From Caldovatus sediminis (lineage in GTDB: Bacteria; Pseudomonadota; Alphaproteobacteria; Acetobacterales; Acetobacteraceae), in contig NZ_BMKS01000004.1 in the NCBI RefSeq assembly GCF_014644455.1, forward strand, positions 186,001 through 250,000: a DNA stretch of 64,000 nucleotides. Direction: 5' to 3'. Position 1 is the first letter of the stretch. Each line of letters opens with the position of its first letter. Below the pieces are notes generated by a model that had not been told where the DNA came from, made no database searches, and saw only the letters and a list, made by a program, of their open reading frames with translations. Shown piece by piece: positions 55,284 to 64,000 of the stretch. The position numbers were made by a program, and so were the translations under genes.

Positions 55284-56231
55284 ATGGCCGTGCTCCGGGC
55301 GCTGGTCCTCGGCTCCGCGGCAGGTGGCGGGTTCCCGCAGTGGAACTCGGCCGGGTCCGGATGCCGCCGCGCCCGTGCCGGCGACCCGGCGGCCAGGCCC
55401 CGGACCCAGACCTCGCTCGCCGTCACCGCGGACGGCGAGCGCTGGGCGCTGCTCAACGCGGCGCCCGACCTGCGGGCGCAGATCGAGGCCAACCCGCCGC
55501 TGCACCCCCGGCCCGCGCCCGGCGCGGTGCGGCATTCGCCGATCGCCGCGGTGGTGCTGACCGGCGGCGAGGTGGACGGCATCGCCGGCCTGCTCACCCT
55601 GCGCGAGCGCCACGCCTTCGCCCTCTACGCCGGCGCGCCGGTGCTCGCGGTGCTGCGCGACAACCCGATCTTCAACGCCGTCAACCCGGCCATCGTGCCG
55701 CGGCGGGCGCTGCCGCCCGGCGCGCCGGTCCTGCTGGCGGACGCGGCGGGGGAGCCGCTCGGCCTCCGCGTCGAGGCCTTCGCCGTGCCGGGCAAGGTGC
55801 CGCTGTTCCAGGAACCGCCCGACGGCGCCGATCCGGGCCGGGCGGAGGCGGGGGAGACGGTGGGCCTCGCGCTGCGCGCCGCCGCCGGCGGCCCGACGCT
55901 GCTCTTCATCCCCGGCTGCGCCGCCCTCACCCCGGCGCTGCGCGCGCGCATCGCCGGCGCCGACACGGTGCTGTTCGACGGCACCCTCTGGCGCGACGAC
56001 GAGATGATCCGCGCCGGCGCCGGCCCCAAGACCGGCGCGCGCATGGGCCACATGAGCCTCGACGGGCCCGACGGCACGCTCGCCGCCTTCCGCGATCTGC
56101 CGGTGCGGCGCAAGATCCTGATCCACATCAACAACACCAACCCCGTCCTGCTCGCCGACAGCCCGGAGCGCGCCGCCGTCGAGGCGGCCGGCTGGGAGGT
56201 CGCCGAGGACGGCATGGAGATCACGCTGTGA
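55284..56231 (+). CDS. pqqB: PQQ biosynthesis protein PqqB
   Basis: A 315-residue metallo-beta-lactamase-fold protein. It starts with LRALVLGSAAGGGFPQWNS and contains TQTSLAV, LTGGEVDGIAGLLTLRE and HINNTNPVL, all PqqB hallmarks. It is thought to hydroxylate the tyrosine-derived part of the precursor. Its stop overlaps the pqqC GTG start. Confidence 0.96.
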   Translation: MAVLRALVLGSAAGGGFPQWNSAGSGCRRARAGDPAARPRTQTSLAVTADGERWALLNAAPDLRAQIEANPPLHPRPAPGAVRHSPIAAVVLTGGEVDGIAGLLTLRERHAFALYAGAPVLAVLRDNPIFNAVNPAIVPRRALPPGAPVLLADAAGEPLGLRVEAFAVPGKVPLFQEPPDGADPGRAEAGETVGLALRAAAGGPTLLFIPGCAALTPALRARIAGADTVLFDGTLWRDDEMIRAGAGPKTGARMGHMSLDGPDGTLAAFRDLPVRRKILIHINNTNPVLLADSPERAAVEAAGWEVAEDGMEITL

Positions 56232-56980
56232 GGCAGGACGACGAGGAGGGCGCCCCGCTCTCGCCCGAGGAGCTGGAGCGCCGCCTGCGCGCCATCGGCG
56301 CGGAGCGCTACCACAGCCTGCACCCCTTCCACCGGCTGCTGCACGGCGGGAAGCTCACCAAGGGCCAGGTGCAGGCCTGGGCGCTGAACCGCTACTACTA
56401 CCAGGCCTCCATCCCGAGGAAGGACGCCAGCCTGCTGGCCCGCCTGCCGACGCCGGAGCTGCGCCGCGAATGGCGCCGGCGCCTCGTGGACCACGACGGC
56501 GACGGGGTGACGCCCGGCGGCGTCGAGCGCTGGCTGAAGCTGACCGACGGGCTCGGCCTCGATCGCGGCTACGTCACCTCGCTCGCCGGCCTGCTGCCGG
56601 CCACACGCTTCGCGGTGGACGCCTACGTCGCCTTCGTGCAGGAGCGCAGCGTGCTGGAGGCGGTGGCCTCCTCGCTGACGGAGCTGTTCTCGCCCGCCAT
56701 CATCAGCGAGCGCGTCGAGGGGATGCTGCGCAGCTACGACTTCGTCTCGCCCGACACGCTCGCCTACTTCACGCCGCGGCTGACGCAGGCGCCGCAGGAC
56801 TCCGCCTTCGCGCTCGCCTACGTCAAGCGCGAGGCGCGCACGCGGGCGGAGCAGGAGCTCGTGCTCGGCGCGCTGCGCTTCAAGTGCGACCTGCTCTGGG
56901 CGCAGCTCGACGCGCTGCACTTCGCCTATGTGGAGCCGCGGCTGCCGCCGCCCGGCGCCTTCCGGCCGGAGGGCATGTGA
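56228..56980 (+). CDS. pqqC: Pyrroloquinoline-quinone synthase PqqC
   Basis: A 250-residue helical, cofactor-less oxidase that performs ring closure and the final eight-electron oxidation giving PQQ. Conserved segments: [30 protein letters not shown], and [14 protein letters not shown]. The GTG start at 56228 overlaps the pqqB stop (GTGA), and its stop overlaps pqqD the same way, so translation is coupled through the cluster. Confidence 0.96.
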   Translation: MRQDDEEGAPLSPEELERRLRAIGAERYHSLHPFHRLLHGGKLTKGQVQAWALNRYYYQASIPRKDASLLARLPTPELRREWRRRLVDHDGDGVTPGGVERWLKLTDGLGLDRGYVTSLAGLLPATRFAVDAYVAFVQERSVLEAVASSLTELFSPAIISERVEGMLRSYDFVSPDTLAYFTPRLTQAPQDSAFALAYVKREARTRAEQELVLGALRFKCDLLWAQLDALHFAYVEPRLPPPGAFRPEGM

Positions 56981-57264
56981 CGGCCGCCGCGATCGCCGGC
57001 GCCACCGTCCCGCGCCTCGCGCGCGGCGTGCGGCTGCGCGAGGACGCGGCGCGCGGCGGCCGCTGGGTGGTGATGGCGCCGGAGCGCATGTTCGTCCCCG
57101 ACGAGATCGCGCTCGAGGTGCTGCGCCTAGTGGACGGCGCGCGCAGCGTGGACGCGATCGTGGACGCGCTCGCCGCCCGCTTCGCGGCGCCGCGCGCGGA
57201 GATCGCGGCGGACGTGACGGAGATGCTGCAGGACCTCGCCGCCAAGGGGGTGATCGCGACGTGA
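56977..57264 (+). CDS. pqqD: PqqD, RiPP recognition protein
   Basis: A 95-residue winged-helix chaperone that binds PqqA and presents it to PqqE. Conserved features include [13 protein letters not shown], a [10 protein letters not shown] strand and a [19 protein letters not shown] helix. GTG start overlapping the pqqC stop; stop overlapping the pqqE start. The gene is separate from pqqC, not fused as in some methylotrophs. Confidence 0.95.
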   Translation: MTAAAIAGATVPRLARGVRLREDAARGGRWVVMAPERMFVPDEIALEVLRLVDGARSVDAIVDALAARFAAPRAEIAADVTEMLQDLAAKGVIAT

Positions 57265-58373
57265 GCGCCGCCGGCGAGATCGAGCCCCCGCTCGGCCTGC
57301 TCGCGGAACTCACGCATCGCTGCCCGCTGCGCTGTCCCTACTGCTCCAACCCGGTGGCGCTGGCCCGCCCCGGCGAGGAGATGGACACCGCCGCCTGGGC
57401 GCGGGTGTTCCGCGAGGCCGCCGCGCTCGGCGTGCTGCAGGTGCATCTCTCGGGCGGCGAGCCGACGGCGCGGCGCGACCTGCCGGAGCTGGTGCGCGCG
57501 GCGTCCGAGGCCGGGCTCTACACCAACCTGATCACCGCCGGCGTGCTGCTCGACGCGGCGAAGGTCGAGGCGCTGGCGGCGGCGGGGCTCGACCACGTGC
57601 AGCTTTCCGTCCAGGACGCCGCGCCGGCCTCCGCCGACCGCATCGGCGGCCTCGCGGGCGGGCATGCGCGCAAGCTGGAGGCGGCGCGGCTGGTCCGCGC
57701 CGCCGGGCTGCCGCTGACGCTGAACGCCGTCGTGCACCGGCAGAACCTCGACCGCCTGCCGGATCTGATCGCGCTCGCCCTCGCGCTCGGTGCCGGGCGG
57801 CTGGAGGTGGCGCATGTGCAGTACTACGGCTGGGCGCTCGCCAACCGCGCCGCGCTGCTGCCGACGCGCGCGCAGCTCGACGCCGCGACGGCGACGGTCG
57901 GGGCCGCGCGCGCGGCGCACAGGGGACGGCTGGTGATCGACTACGTGATCCCCGACTACCACGCCAGGCGCCCGAAGGCCTGCATGGGCGGCTGGGGCCG
58001 GCGGGTGCTGGCGGTGACGCCCGCCGGCAAGGCGCTGCCCTGCCACGCCGCGGAGAGCCTGCCCGGCCTCGCCTTCCCCGACGTGCGGGAGGTGCCGCTC
58101 GCCGAGATCTGGCACCGCTCGGAGGCCTTCAACCGCTTCCGCGGCACCGCCTGGATGCCGGAGCCCTGCCGCTCCTGCGACCGGCGCGCGGTGGATTTCG
58201 GCGGCTGCCGCTGCCAGGCCTTCGCGCTCACCGGCGACGCCGCGGCGACCGATCCGGCCTGCGAACTCTCGCCGCACCACGCGCTGCTCGACCTCGCGGT
58301 GCGGGAGGCGGCGGGGGCGGAGGAGGGCTTCACCTACCGCGAGATGGGCCGCGCCGCGCCGCCCCCGCGCTGA
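57261..58373 (+). CDS. pqqE: PqqA peptide cyclase, radical SAM enzyme PqqE
   Basis: A 370-residue radical SAM-SPASM protein that crosslinks Glu16 and Tyr20 of PqqA. The radical SAM cluster cysteines are Cys21, Cys25 and Cys28 (CPLRCPYC), with the SAM-binding [17 protein letters not shown] cysteines follow in [35 protein letters not shown] and DPACELS. GTG start at 57261, 4-bp overlap with pqqD. No pqqF-type protease or PQQ-dependent dehydrogenase lies in the window. Confidence 0.96.
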   Translation: MSAAGEIEPPLGLLAELTHRCPLRCPYCSNPVALARPGEEMDTAAWARVFREAAALGVLQVHLSGGEPTARRDLPELVRAASEAGLYTNLITAGVLLDAAKVEALAAAGLDHVQLSVQDAAPASADRIGGLAGGHARKLEAARLVRAAGLPLTLNAVVHRQNLDRLPDLIALALALGAGRLEVAHVQYYGWALANRAALLPTRAQLDAATATVGAARAAHRGRLVIDYVIPDYHARRPKACMGGWGRRVLAVTPAGKALPCHAAESLPGLAFPDVREVPLAEIWHRSEAFNRFRGTAWMPEPCRSCDRRAVDFGGCRCQAFALTGDAAATDPACELSPHHALLDLAVREAAGAEEGFTYREMGRAAPPPR

Positions 58374-58390
58374 TCGGCCCGCCCGCGCGC

Positions 58391-58493
58391 GGGGCCGTCC
58401 CCGCCCGGCAGCGCCCGCCGCGGCGGCTCCCGCCCCTTGTGCGTCGCGCCGGTTCGCGCGCCGGGCGGTTTCCCGCCGTCCGCGATCCGCCCT
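58391..58493 (+). repeat. Dispersed palindrome-ended element, diverged copy D
   Basis: A 103-bp stretch that lines up end to end with copies A-C but with many T-to-C and A-to-G changes (GGGGCCGTCCCCGC at the left, GTCCGCGATCCGCCCT at the right; GGCGGTTTC and CGGCTCCCGC blocks kept). It lies between the convergent pqqE and chemoreceptor genes. As in A and B, the right end abuts the TAG stop of the leftward gene. Confidence 0.68.
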
Positions 58494-60810
58494 ATGCCCG
58501 CCGCACGGCGGCGAGGAACTCCGCGGCGCGGCCGCGCAGGGCGGTGGACTGCTCGGCGAGGCCGCCGGCCGCGCCGAGCAGCGCGTCCGCCGCCTCGCCT
58601 GTCTCCCCGGCGGCGCGGCGCACCGCCTCGATGCGGCTCGCGACCGTGCCGGCGCTCTCGGCGACCTGCGCGGCGCTGCGGGCGATCTCGCGCGTCGTCG
58701 CGCCCTGCTGCTCGACCGCGGCGGCGATGGCGGTGGCGATCTCGGAGGTGCGCTCGACCGTGGCGCCGATGCCGCGGATGGCCTCCACCGCCTGGGTGGT
58801 CGCCTGCTGCATCCCGGTGATCTGCCGGGCGATCTCCTCGGTCGCCTTGGCGGTCTGGCCGGCGAGGCCCTTCACCTCGCTCGCCACCACGGCGAAGCCC
58901 TTGCCGGCCTCGCCCGCGCGCGCCGCCTCGATGGTGGCGTTGAGCGCGAGCAGGTTGGTCTGGCCGGCGATGTCGCCGATCAGGCGCACGACGTCGCCGA
59001 TGCGCGCCGCCGCCTCGGAGAGGCCCTGCACCGTGGCGTCGGTCGCGCGCGTCTCGGTCACGGCGCGGCTCGCGACCTCGGCGGCCTCGGCGACGCGGCG
59101 GGTGATCTCCTCGACCGAGGCGGCCATCTCCTCGGCGGCGGAGGCCACCGCCTGCACCTCGGCGCTGGCGCGGTTGCCGGCCTCGGCCACCGTCGCCGCC
59201 TCCTTGCCGGAGGTCTCGGCGGAGCCGGCCAGCGCCTGCGCCGCGGACTGCACCTGCGCGGCGGAGGCCGCCACCGCCTCGACCACCGCGCCCACCTGGG
59301 CCTCGAAGCTGTCGGCGAGGCGCGCCTGCTCCGTCACCACCGACCAGGTGAGCATCGGGCCGACATAGCCGCCCGCGGCGTCGCGGATGGCGTTCACGTT
59401 CAGCTCCAGCGTCTCCGCGCCGAGGCGGATGCGCGTCTTGTAGGGGAGCTTCGTCGGGTCGGTGAGGATCGCGCGCACCCGGGCGGGGTCGCGGTGGAAG
59501 ATGTCGGCGCTCTGGCCCTCCAGGGCGTCTGCCTTCACGGGCAGCGCATCCTCGACCCGGCGCAGGATCTCGACCGTGCGCGTGTTCACGTAGGTGATGC
59601 GGCAGGCGTCGCGCGGGTCGGCCATCATGACGCCGATCGGCATCTGCTCCAGCATCTGGCCGCGGGCGAAGGCGCGCCCCACCTCGCCGCGCAGCGTCTC
59701 GAGCGCCTCGGCGATCCGCCCGATCTCGTCGCGCCGGCCGCGGCCAGGCACCTCGAGCGCGGTCTCGCCCTTGGCGATGCGGGCGATGACCTCGGCGACG
59801 CGGCGCAGCGGCGCGCCGATCGCCCGCGCCGTCAGCGCGCCGGAGAGCGCCAGCACCAGCGCCACCGCGGCGCCGCCGAGCAGCACCGCGAGGTCCATGT
59901 GCGACACGGCGGCGGAGACGGCGGCGCGGCTCGCCTCGCCTTCCGCCTGCAGCGCCGCGCTTGCCTCCCCGAGCGCGCGCTCGAGGCGCTCGCCGGCGGG
60001 CCGCGTTCCCTCGGACTGCGCCGCGAGCACCGCCTGCGCGGCGGCGAGCATCTCCTCGGCCGCGCTGGCGAGGCCGAGCGCGGTCTCGCCGAGCCGGCGG
60101 AAGGGCGCGGCCGCCGGTCCGTCGCCGACCGCAGACTGGACGCCGCGCAGGTGCACGCGCGTCAGGGTCAGGCCGCGCCGTGCGCGCTGCGCCTGGTCCG
60201 CACTGTCCGTGGCGAGGAACGCCTGCAACGCGATGCGCATCTCGGAGACGGCGGCGTGGAAGGTCTGGAAGCGATCCCGGGCGTCGGTCCGTGCCTCCGG
60301 CGGAATGTCGTACTCGAGGGCGCCCTGCACCGCCTCCAGCGCCGAATCGTAGTCCCGCGAGAGCGGGAAGAAGCGGCTGTCGCGCCGCTCGATCAGGGTG
60401 CGGCGGTGGCCGACCAGCGTGCCGAAGGCGCGGTGCCACTCCTCGACCGGCGGCAGGGCCGCGAGAACCGCCTCGCGCGTCGCCGGGCTGGCGGCGACCG
60501 CGGCGGCGGACTCGACCAGCCGGCGAAGGGTGGCCGCGAGCTCTCCGGCCTCCGCCGCCAGGCGGTCCAGCTCGGCGCCGGTCTGCGCGCCGGCCGCGGC
60601 GCTCACCGCGGCGCGGCCGGCGGCGCGGTTGGCGAGCGCCTCCGCCAGTCTCAGGCGGGCCTCGATCGCGCGGCCCTGGGCGGCCTGCTGCTCCGCCACC
60701 GTCGCCGCCTGCAGCCGCACCAGCGTCACCAGACCGAGGATCAGCAGCAGGGCGAACAGGGCGGAAGCGGCCAGCTTCCGGCCGACGGACAGGTCGCGGA
60801 AGAAACGCAT
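58492..60810 (-). CDS. Methyl-accepting chemotaxis protein with HAMP and PAS domains
   Basis: A 772-residue chemoreceptor. TM1 at about 13-33, a long helical, probably periplasmic sensor to about 295, TM2 at about 303-325, HAMP (325-380), a PAS-like domain (395-500, [20 protein letters not shown] onward), then the signalling coiled coil with its hairpin at [20 protein letters not shown]. No CheB/CheR pentapeptide tether is seen at the C-terminus. The ATG at 60810 precedes a normal [13 protein letters not shown] basic start. Ligand unknown. No other chemotaxis gene is in the window. Confidence 0.92.
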   Translation of the reverse strand: MRFFRDLSVGRKLAASALFALLLILGLVTLVRLQAATVAEQQAAQGRAIEARLRLAEALANRAAGRAAVSAAAGAQTGAELDRLAAEAGELAATLRRLVESAAAVAASPATREAVLAALPPVEEWHRAFGTLVGHRRTLIERRDSRFFPLSRDYDSALEAVQGALEYDIPPEARTDARDRFQTFHAAVSEMRIALQAFLATDSADQAQRARRGLTLTRVHLRGVQSAVGDGPAAAPFRRLGETALGLASAAEEMLAAAQAVLAAQSEGTRPAGERLERALGEASAALQAEGEASRAAVSAAVSHMDLAVLLGGAAVALVLALSGALTARAIGAPLRRVAEVIARIAKGETALEVPGRGRRDEIGRIAEALETLRGEVGRAFARGQMLEQMPIGVMMADPRDACRITYVNTRTVEILRRVEDALPVKADALEGQSADIFHRDPARVRAILTDPTKLPYKTRIRLGAETLELNVNAIRDAAGGYVGPMLTWSVVTEQARLADSFEAQVGAVVEAVAASAAQVQSAAQALAGSAETSGKEAATVAEAGNRASAEVQAVASAAEEMAASVEEITRRVAEAAEVASRAVTETRATDATVQGLSEAAARIGDVVRLIGDIAGQTNLLALNATIEAARAGEAGKGFAVVASEVKGLAGQTAKATEEIARQITGMQQATTQAVEAIRGIGATVERTSEIATAIAAAVEQQGATTREIARSAAQVAESAGTVASRIEAVRRAAGETGEAADALLGAAGGLAEQSTALRGRAAEFLAAVRRA

Positions 60811-61574
60811 GACGGGGGAACTCCCTCGGACGACGCTCGATCGGCGGGGAGGAGAACCGGTCGCGCTTAACCGCTGATGAAGCGCCCGCGGCCCGCCCGC
60901 TGCGGCGACCACCGTCCGATGGCTGGGCGTCCCCCCGGCCGGCATCGCCGATGCCGTCGCTGTGGCCGCGCCGGGCCGCGGCCATGGCGCGCAGCCGCGC
61001 CGGGGCCGGCACGCAGGGGGGCTCGCCGCTGCGGCGGGACTTCGGCCGAAAAGCGCGACCGATGCGGCGGGCCGCGCATCGGGCCCCTCGCCGGGCGCCG
61101 CGATGCGCGCGATCACCGCCCCGGATGTCGTGTTCCGATGGTGGCCGAAAGGGATGGTGCGGCGCCCGGGACGATCCGGGACGCTCCGGAGATTGCGCTC
61201 GCGCCGGCCGCCGCCGCAGGATGCGCGGGCTGCCCGGCGACGGTCCCGAGCCGCTGCCGGCCGCACGCCGTCGCCGGCCGGCCGTGGCGCGGTGGCGGGC
61301 GGCGGCATGGGCGCGGGGCGACGCGCGGGGCCCTCCCGCGCGGCAGTGCCTGGGTGCGTTCCATCCTCGTTCGGGGCGGCCGGCAGCGCCGCGCGCGGCG
61401 TCGCGCGATGCGGGCCGCCTTGCCGGGGGCGGGCCGGGCGCCCGGCGCCATGCCCTTGCGGGCTGTAGAGCCGCGGGGGCGGCGCCGGCGCTCCCCCTCC
61501 GCGGCGCACCGCGATGGTGCGTGCTCGGCCGCGGACGGAGCGGGGGCGGCGACGCGATCGGCGGCGGTGGGGAC
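60811..61574. other. Gene-poor region between chemoreceptor and second ATPase
   Basis: About 760 bp of very GC-rich DNA with overlapping open frames on both strands. Their Arg/Pro/Ala-rich translations match no family I recognise, and none has a convincing ribosome site. A decayed gene may have stood here, but I find no identifiable remnant. The chemoreceptor promoter should lie near 60830-60950. Confidence 0.4.
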
Positions 61575-61736
61575 ATGGCGAAGCGAGCCGAGTGCAGGAT
61601 CGAGGACATGGCGTTACCGGCCGTTCCGGTGCCCTTCGCGGGCGAGGGGACGCGGGTCTCGGCCGCCGACCCGTCGGCCGCCCTGCTGCCGGCGTCCGCG
61701 CGCGGCGTGCTCGCCCTCGGGGCTTCGGCGGCTTGA
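61575..61736 (+). CDS. Possible small leader ORF upstream of the ATPase
   Basis: A 53-residue frame ([20 protein letters not shown], then an Ala-rich tail) whose TGA overlaps the proposed TTG start of the P-type ATPase (TTGA). Translational coupling would explain the poor ATPase ribosome site. No homologue is recognised and the composition is unremarkable, so it may be chance. Confidence 0.3.
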   Translation: MAKRAECRIEDMALPAVPVPFAGEGTRVSAADPSAALLPASARGVLALGASAA

Positions 61737-64000
61737 CCGGCGGGGACCGGCCCGCCGCGGCCGCCGCGATCCCGGGCGAGGCGGCGCCGCCCTGGCACAC
61801 GCTTGAGCCGGAGGCGGTGGCGGCGCGGTTCGGCACCTGCCTCCGGACCGGCCTGACCGCCGCGGAGGCGAGGCGCCGCCTCGCCGAGCACGGACCGAAC
61901 CGGCTGCGCACGCAGCCCCCGCGCGGGCCGCTCGCGATCCTGGCGCGCCAGTTCGCGGACGTGATGGTCGGGCTGCTGGTCGCCGCCGCCGTCGTCGCCG
62001 GCGCGATCGGCGAGGCCGTGGACGCGGCGGCGATCCTCGCGATCGTCGCGCTCAACGCCGTGGTCGGTTTCGTCCAGGAGTACCGCGCCGAGCGGGCCCT
62101 GCTGGCGCTGAGGTCCATGGCCGCGCCGCGCGCGACGGCGGTGCGCGACGGCCGCGTCGTCCCCTTGCCGGCGGCGGATCTGGTGCCGGGGGATGTGGTG
62201 CTGCTCGAGGCCGGCGCCGTCGTGCCGGCCGACCTACGCCTGGTCGAGGCGGTGCGGCTCCACGTGCAGGAGGCGGCGCTCACGGGCGAATCCCAGGCGT
62301 TGGAGAAGGGGACCGAAGCGCTGGCCACGCCCGGCCTGGCGCTCGGCGACCGCGTCAACATGGCCTATGGCGGCACGATGGTGACGCGAGGTCGCGGCCG
62401 CGGCGTGGTCGTCGCCACCGGCATGGCGACCGAGTTCGGCCGCATCGCGGACCTCCTGTCCGCCACCGGGGACACGCGCACGCCGCTGCAGCGGCGGCTC
62501 GCGCGGCTCGGCAGGCAGCTCGCCCTCGCCGCGATCGTTGCCTGCATGGTGGTGTTCGCGCTTGGCATGCTGCGCGGCGAGCCGCCGGCGCTGATGTTCC
62601 TCACCGCGGTGAGCCTCGCCGTCGCCGCGGTGCCGGAGGCGCTGCCGGCGGTGGTCACGGTCGGGCTCGCGCTCGGCGCGCAGCGCATGGTCCGGCGCAA
62701 CGCGCTGATCCGCCGCCTGCCGGCGGTGGAGACGCTGGGCTCGGTGACGGTCATCTGCTCCGACAAGACCGGCACGCTGACCCAGAACCGCATGCGCGCC
62801 GAGGCCTTCGTGCTGGAGGAAAGCGGTGCGCGGCACGGCCCGGTCGTGCCGCCGGGGGCGGCGCAGCGGGAGCCGTGGCGGTCCCTGCTCCGGGCGATGG
62901 CGCTCTGCAACGACGCGAGCGCGGAGGCGGACGGCCGCCTGGTCGGCGACCCGACCGAGGTCGCGCTCGCCGTGGCGGCGCGCGAGGCCGGATTCGGCCG
63001 GTCGGTCCTCGAGCGCGACGCGCCCCGCCTCGCCGAGCTGCCCTTCGACGCGGAGCGCAAGAGGATGACCACGCTGCACCGCGCGCCCGAGGGCGGGGGC
63101 CGGGTGGTCGCCTTCACCAAGGGTGCGCCGGAGTCGGTGATCGCGCTCTGCTCCGCCCGGCTGGCGGAGGCGGGCCCGGCGCCGCTCGACACGCCGCGCC
63201 TGCTCGCGCAGGCGGAGCGCATGGCCGCGGAGGGATTGCGCGTGCTCGCCTTCGCGCGGCGCGACTGGCCGGCGCCGCCGGAGCCCCTCGCGCCCGAGAC
63301 GGCGGAGCGGGATCTCGTCCTGCTCGGCCTGGTCGGACTGATGGATCCGCCGCGGCCGGAGGCGGCGCAGGCGGTCGCCGAGTGCCGCGCGGCGGGGATC
63401 ACGCCGGTGATGGTGACGGGCGACCATCCGCTGACGGCGCTCGCCATCGCCGGGCGCCTCGGGATCCTCGACGCGCCGGCGGACGGCGAGCGGCGGCACC
63501 GCGTGCTCACCGGGCAGGAACTGGCCGCCATCGGGCCGGAGGCGCTGGCCGAGCGGGCGGCGCATCTACGCGTCTATGCCCGTGTGGACCCGGCGCAGAA
63601 GATCGCCATCGTCGAGGCGCTGCAGCGCCGCGGCGAGGTGGTGGCGATGACCGGCGACGGGGTGAACGACGCCCCGGCGCTGAAGCGCGCCGACATCGGC
63701 GTGGCGATGGGGCGGATCGGCACCGATGTCGCGCGCGAGGCGGCCGACATGGTGCTGCTCGACGACAACTTCGCCTCGATCGTCGCGGCGGTGCGGGAGG
63801 GGCGGCGGATCTTCGACAACATCCGCAAGTTCGTGCAGTTCGTGCTGGCCGGGAACCTCGGCGAGTTCCTGGTGCTGCTCGTCGCGCCCTTCCTCGGCCT
63901 GCCGATCCCGCTGCTGCCGGTCCACATCCTCTGGGTGAACCTCGTCACCGACGGCCTGCCGGGCCTCGCGCTCGCCGCCGAGCCGGAGGAGCGGGACGTG
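61733..64000 (+). CDS. P-type cation-transporting ATPase (partial, runs off the window)
   Basis: At least 756 residues of a second P2-type ATPase. N-terminal cation-ATPase domain ([20 protein letters not shown]), TGES actuator loop, PEALP in TM4, phosphorylated Asp344 in DKTGTLT, KGAPES and [17 protein letters not shown]; the last visible segment is TM5-TM6 with [13 protein letters not shown]. The TM4 PEALP (not PEGLP) and the TM6 NLVTDGLP resemble bacterial Ca2+ ATPases. The TTG at 61733 is the best start, because no ATG or GTG fits the domain boundary, but this is uncertain. It is not a close copy of the ATPase at 11100-13874. Confidence 0.88.
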   Translation, partial: MTGGDRPAAAAAIPGEAAPPWHTLEPEAVAARFGTCLRTGLTAAEARRRLAEHGPNRLRTQPPRGPLAILARQFADVMVGLLVAAAVVAGAIGEAVDAAAILAIVALNAVVGFVQEYRAERALLALRSMAAPRATAVRDGRVVPLPAADLVPGDVVLLEAGAVVPADLRLVEAVRLHVQEAALTGESQALEKGTEALATPGLALGDRVNMAYGGTMVTRGRGRGVVVATGMATEFGRIADLLSATGDTRTPLQRRLARLGRQLALAAIVACMVVFALGMLRGEPPALMFLTAVSLAVAAVPEALPAVVTVGLALGAQRMVRRNALIRRLPAVETLGSVTVICSDKTGTLTQNRMRAEAFVLEESGARHGPVVPPGAAQREPWRSLLRAMALCNDASAEADGRLVGDPTEVALAVAAREAGFGRSVLERDAPRLAELPFDAERKRMTTLHRAPEGGGRVVAFTKGAPESVIALCSARLAEAGPAPLDTPRLLAQAERMAAEGLRVLAFARRDWPAPPEPLAPETAERDLVLLGLVGLMDPPRPEAAQAVAECRAAGITPVMVTGDHPLTALAIAGRLGILDAPADGERRHRVLTGQELAAIGPEALAERAAHLRVYARVDPAQKIAIVEALQRRGEVVAMTGDGVNDAPALKRADIGVAMGRIGTDVAREAADMVLLDDNFASIVAAVREGRRIFDNIRKFVQFVLAGNLGEFLVLLVAPFLGLPIPLLPVHILWVNLVTDGLPGLALAAEPEERDV

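Noticed and set aside
60830-60880. A sigma-28-like flagellar promoter upstream of the chemoreceptor (GCCGATCG with TTAA upstream)
   Set aside because: The distance between the two boxes is about 21 bp instead of 15 and the -35 is poor.
58334-62361. Very long leftward frames spanning the chemoreceptor and beyond
   Set aside because: Only 58492-60810 shows chemoreceptor features; the upstream parts are GC-rich open frame with no homology.

Overview
The window is very GC-rich chromosomal DNA with tightly packed genes, many stop/start overlaps of the ATGA or GTGA type, Tat-type signal peptides on substrate-binding proteins, orphan tripartite-tricarboxylate (TctC/Bug) receptors, a complete pqqABCDE cluster and NMT1- and Liv-type ABC importers. 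This mix suggests an aerobic alphaproteobacterium, most likely of the Acetobacteraceae (Roseomonas-like). That placement is an inference from gene content and composition; there is no rRNA or marker gene here to confirm it.

Layout. 1-2618: the tail of an unknown helical protein, a two-gene KDG/KDPG module (aldolase and kinase) and a small secreted protein. 2646-7842: three translationally coupled amide-bond hydrolases (M20 peptidase, carbamoylase-type hydrolase, MlrC/M81) divergent from a histone-deacetylase-fold amidohydrolase. 7845-13874: a dead transposase, then a lactate permease, D-lactate dehydrogenase and P-type ATPase operon. 14223-17420: beta-phosphoglucomutase facing a GH65 disaccharide phosphorylase. 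18079-25164: a decayed region with a formate dehydrogenase remnant, a Baeyer-Villiger monooxygenase, arsR-acr3, a flavin monooxygenase/acyl-CoA dehydrogenase homologue and a broken MFS transporter. 25165-30324: a CHAT-protease lipoprotein with TPR-like repeats, a TctC receptor, an Asp/Glu racemase-family enzyme and a DUF6152/DUF6644-like pair. 30370-36717: a luciferase-like monooxygenase with an NMT1-type ABC importer, a creatinase-like M24 enzyme and a second TctC. 36720-37350: a broken MarR-GNAT gene.

37701-44004 is the most notable part. It looks like a DSF (diffusible signal factor) quorum-sensing cassette: an RpfG-like receiver fused to PAS-GGDEF-EAL instead of HD-GYP, an RpfC-like hybrid sensor kinase, and a convergent RpfF-like DSF synthase that keeps both catalytic glutamates. 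If correct, fatty-acid signal sensing would be wired by phosphorelay directly to c-di-GMP synthesis and degradation.

44505-51365 is a livJGFHM operon followed by an SDR and an aminotransferase. 51642-54906 holds an MFS carrier, a guanidinium-type SMR exporter and asd. 55111-58373 is pqqABCDE. 58492-60810 is a PAS-containing chemoreceptor. A second P-type ATPase starts near 61733 and runs off the end.

Across the window, four copies of a roughly 94-103 bp dispersed element with AGAGCCG...CGGCTCT ends occur, all between convergently transcribed genes. Three of them supply two bases of the TAG stop codon of the leftward gene. No tRNA, rRNA or CRISPR array was seen.
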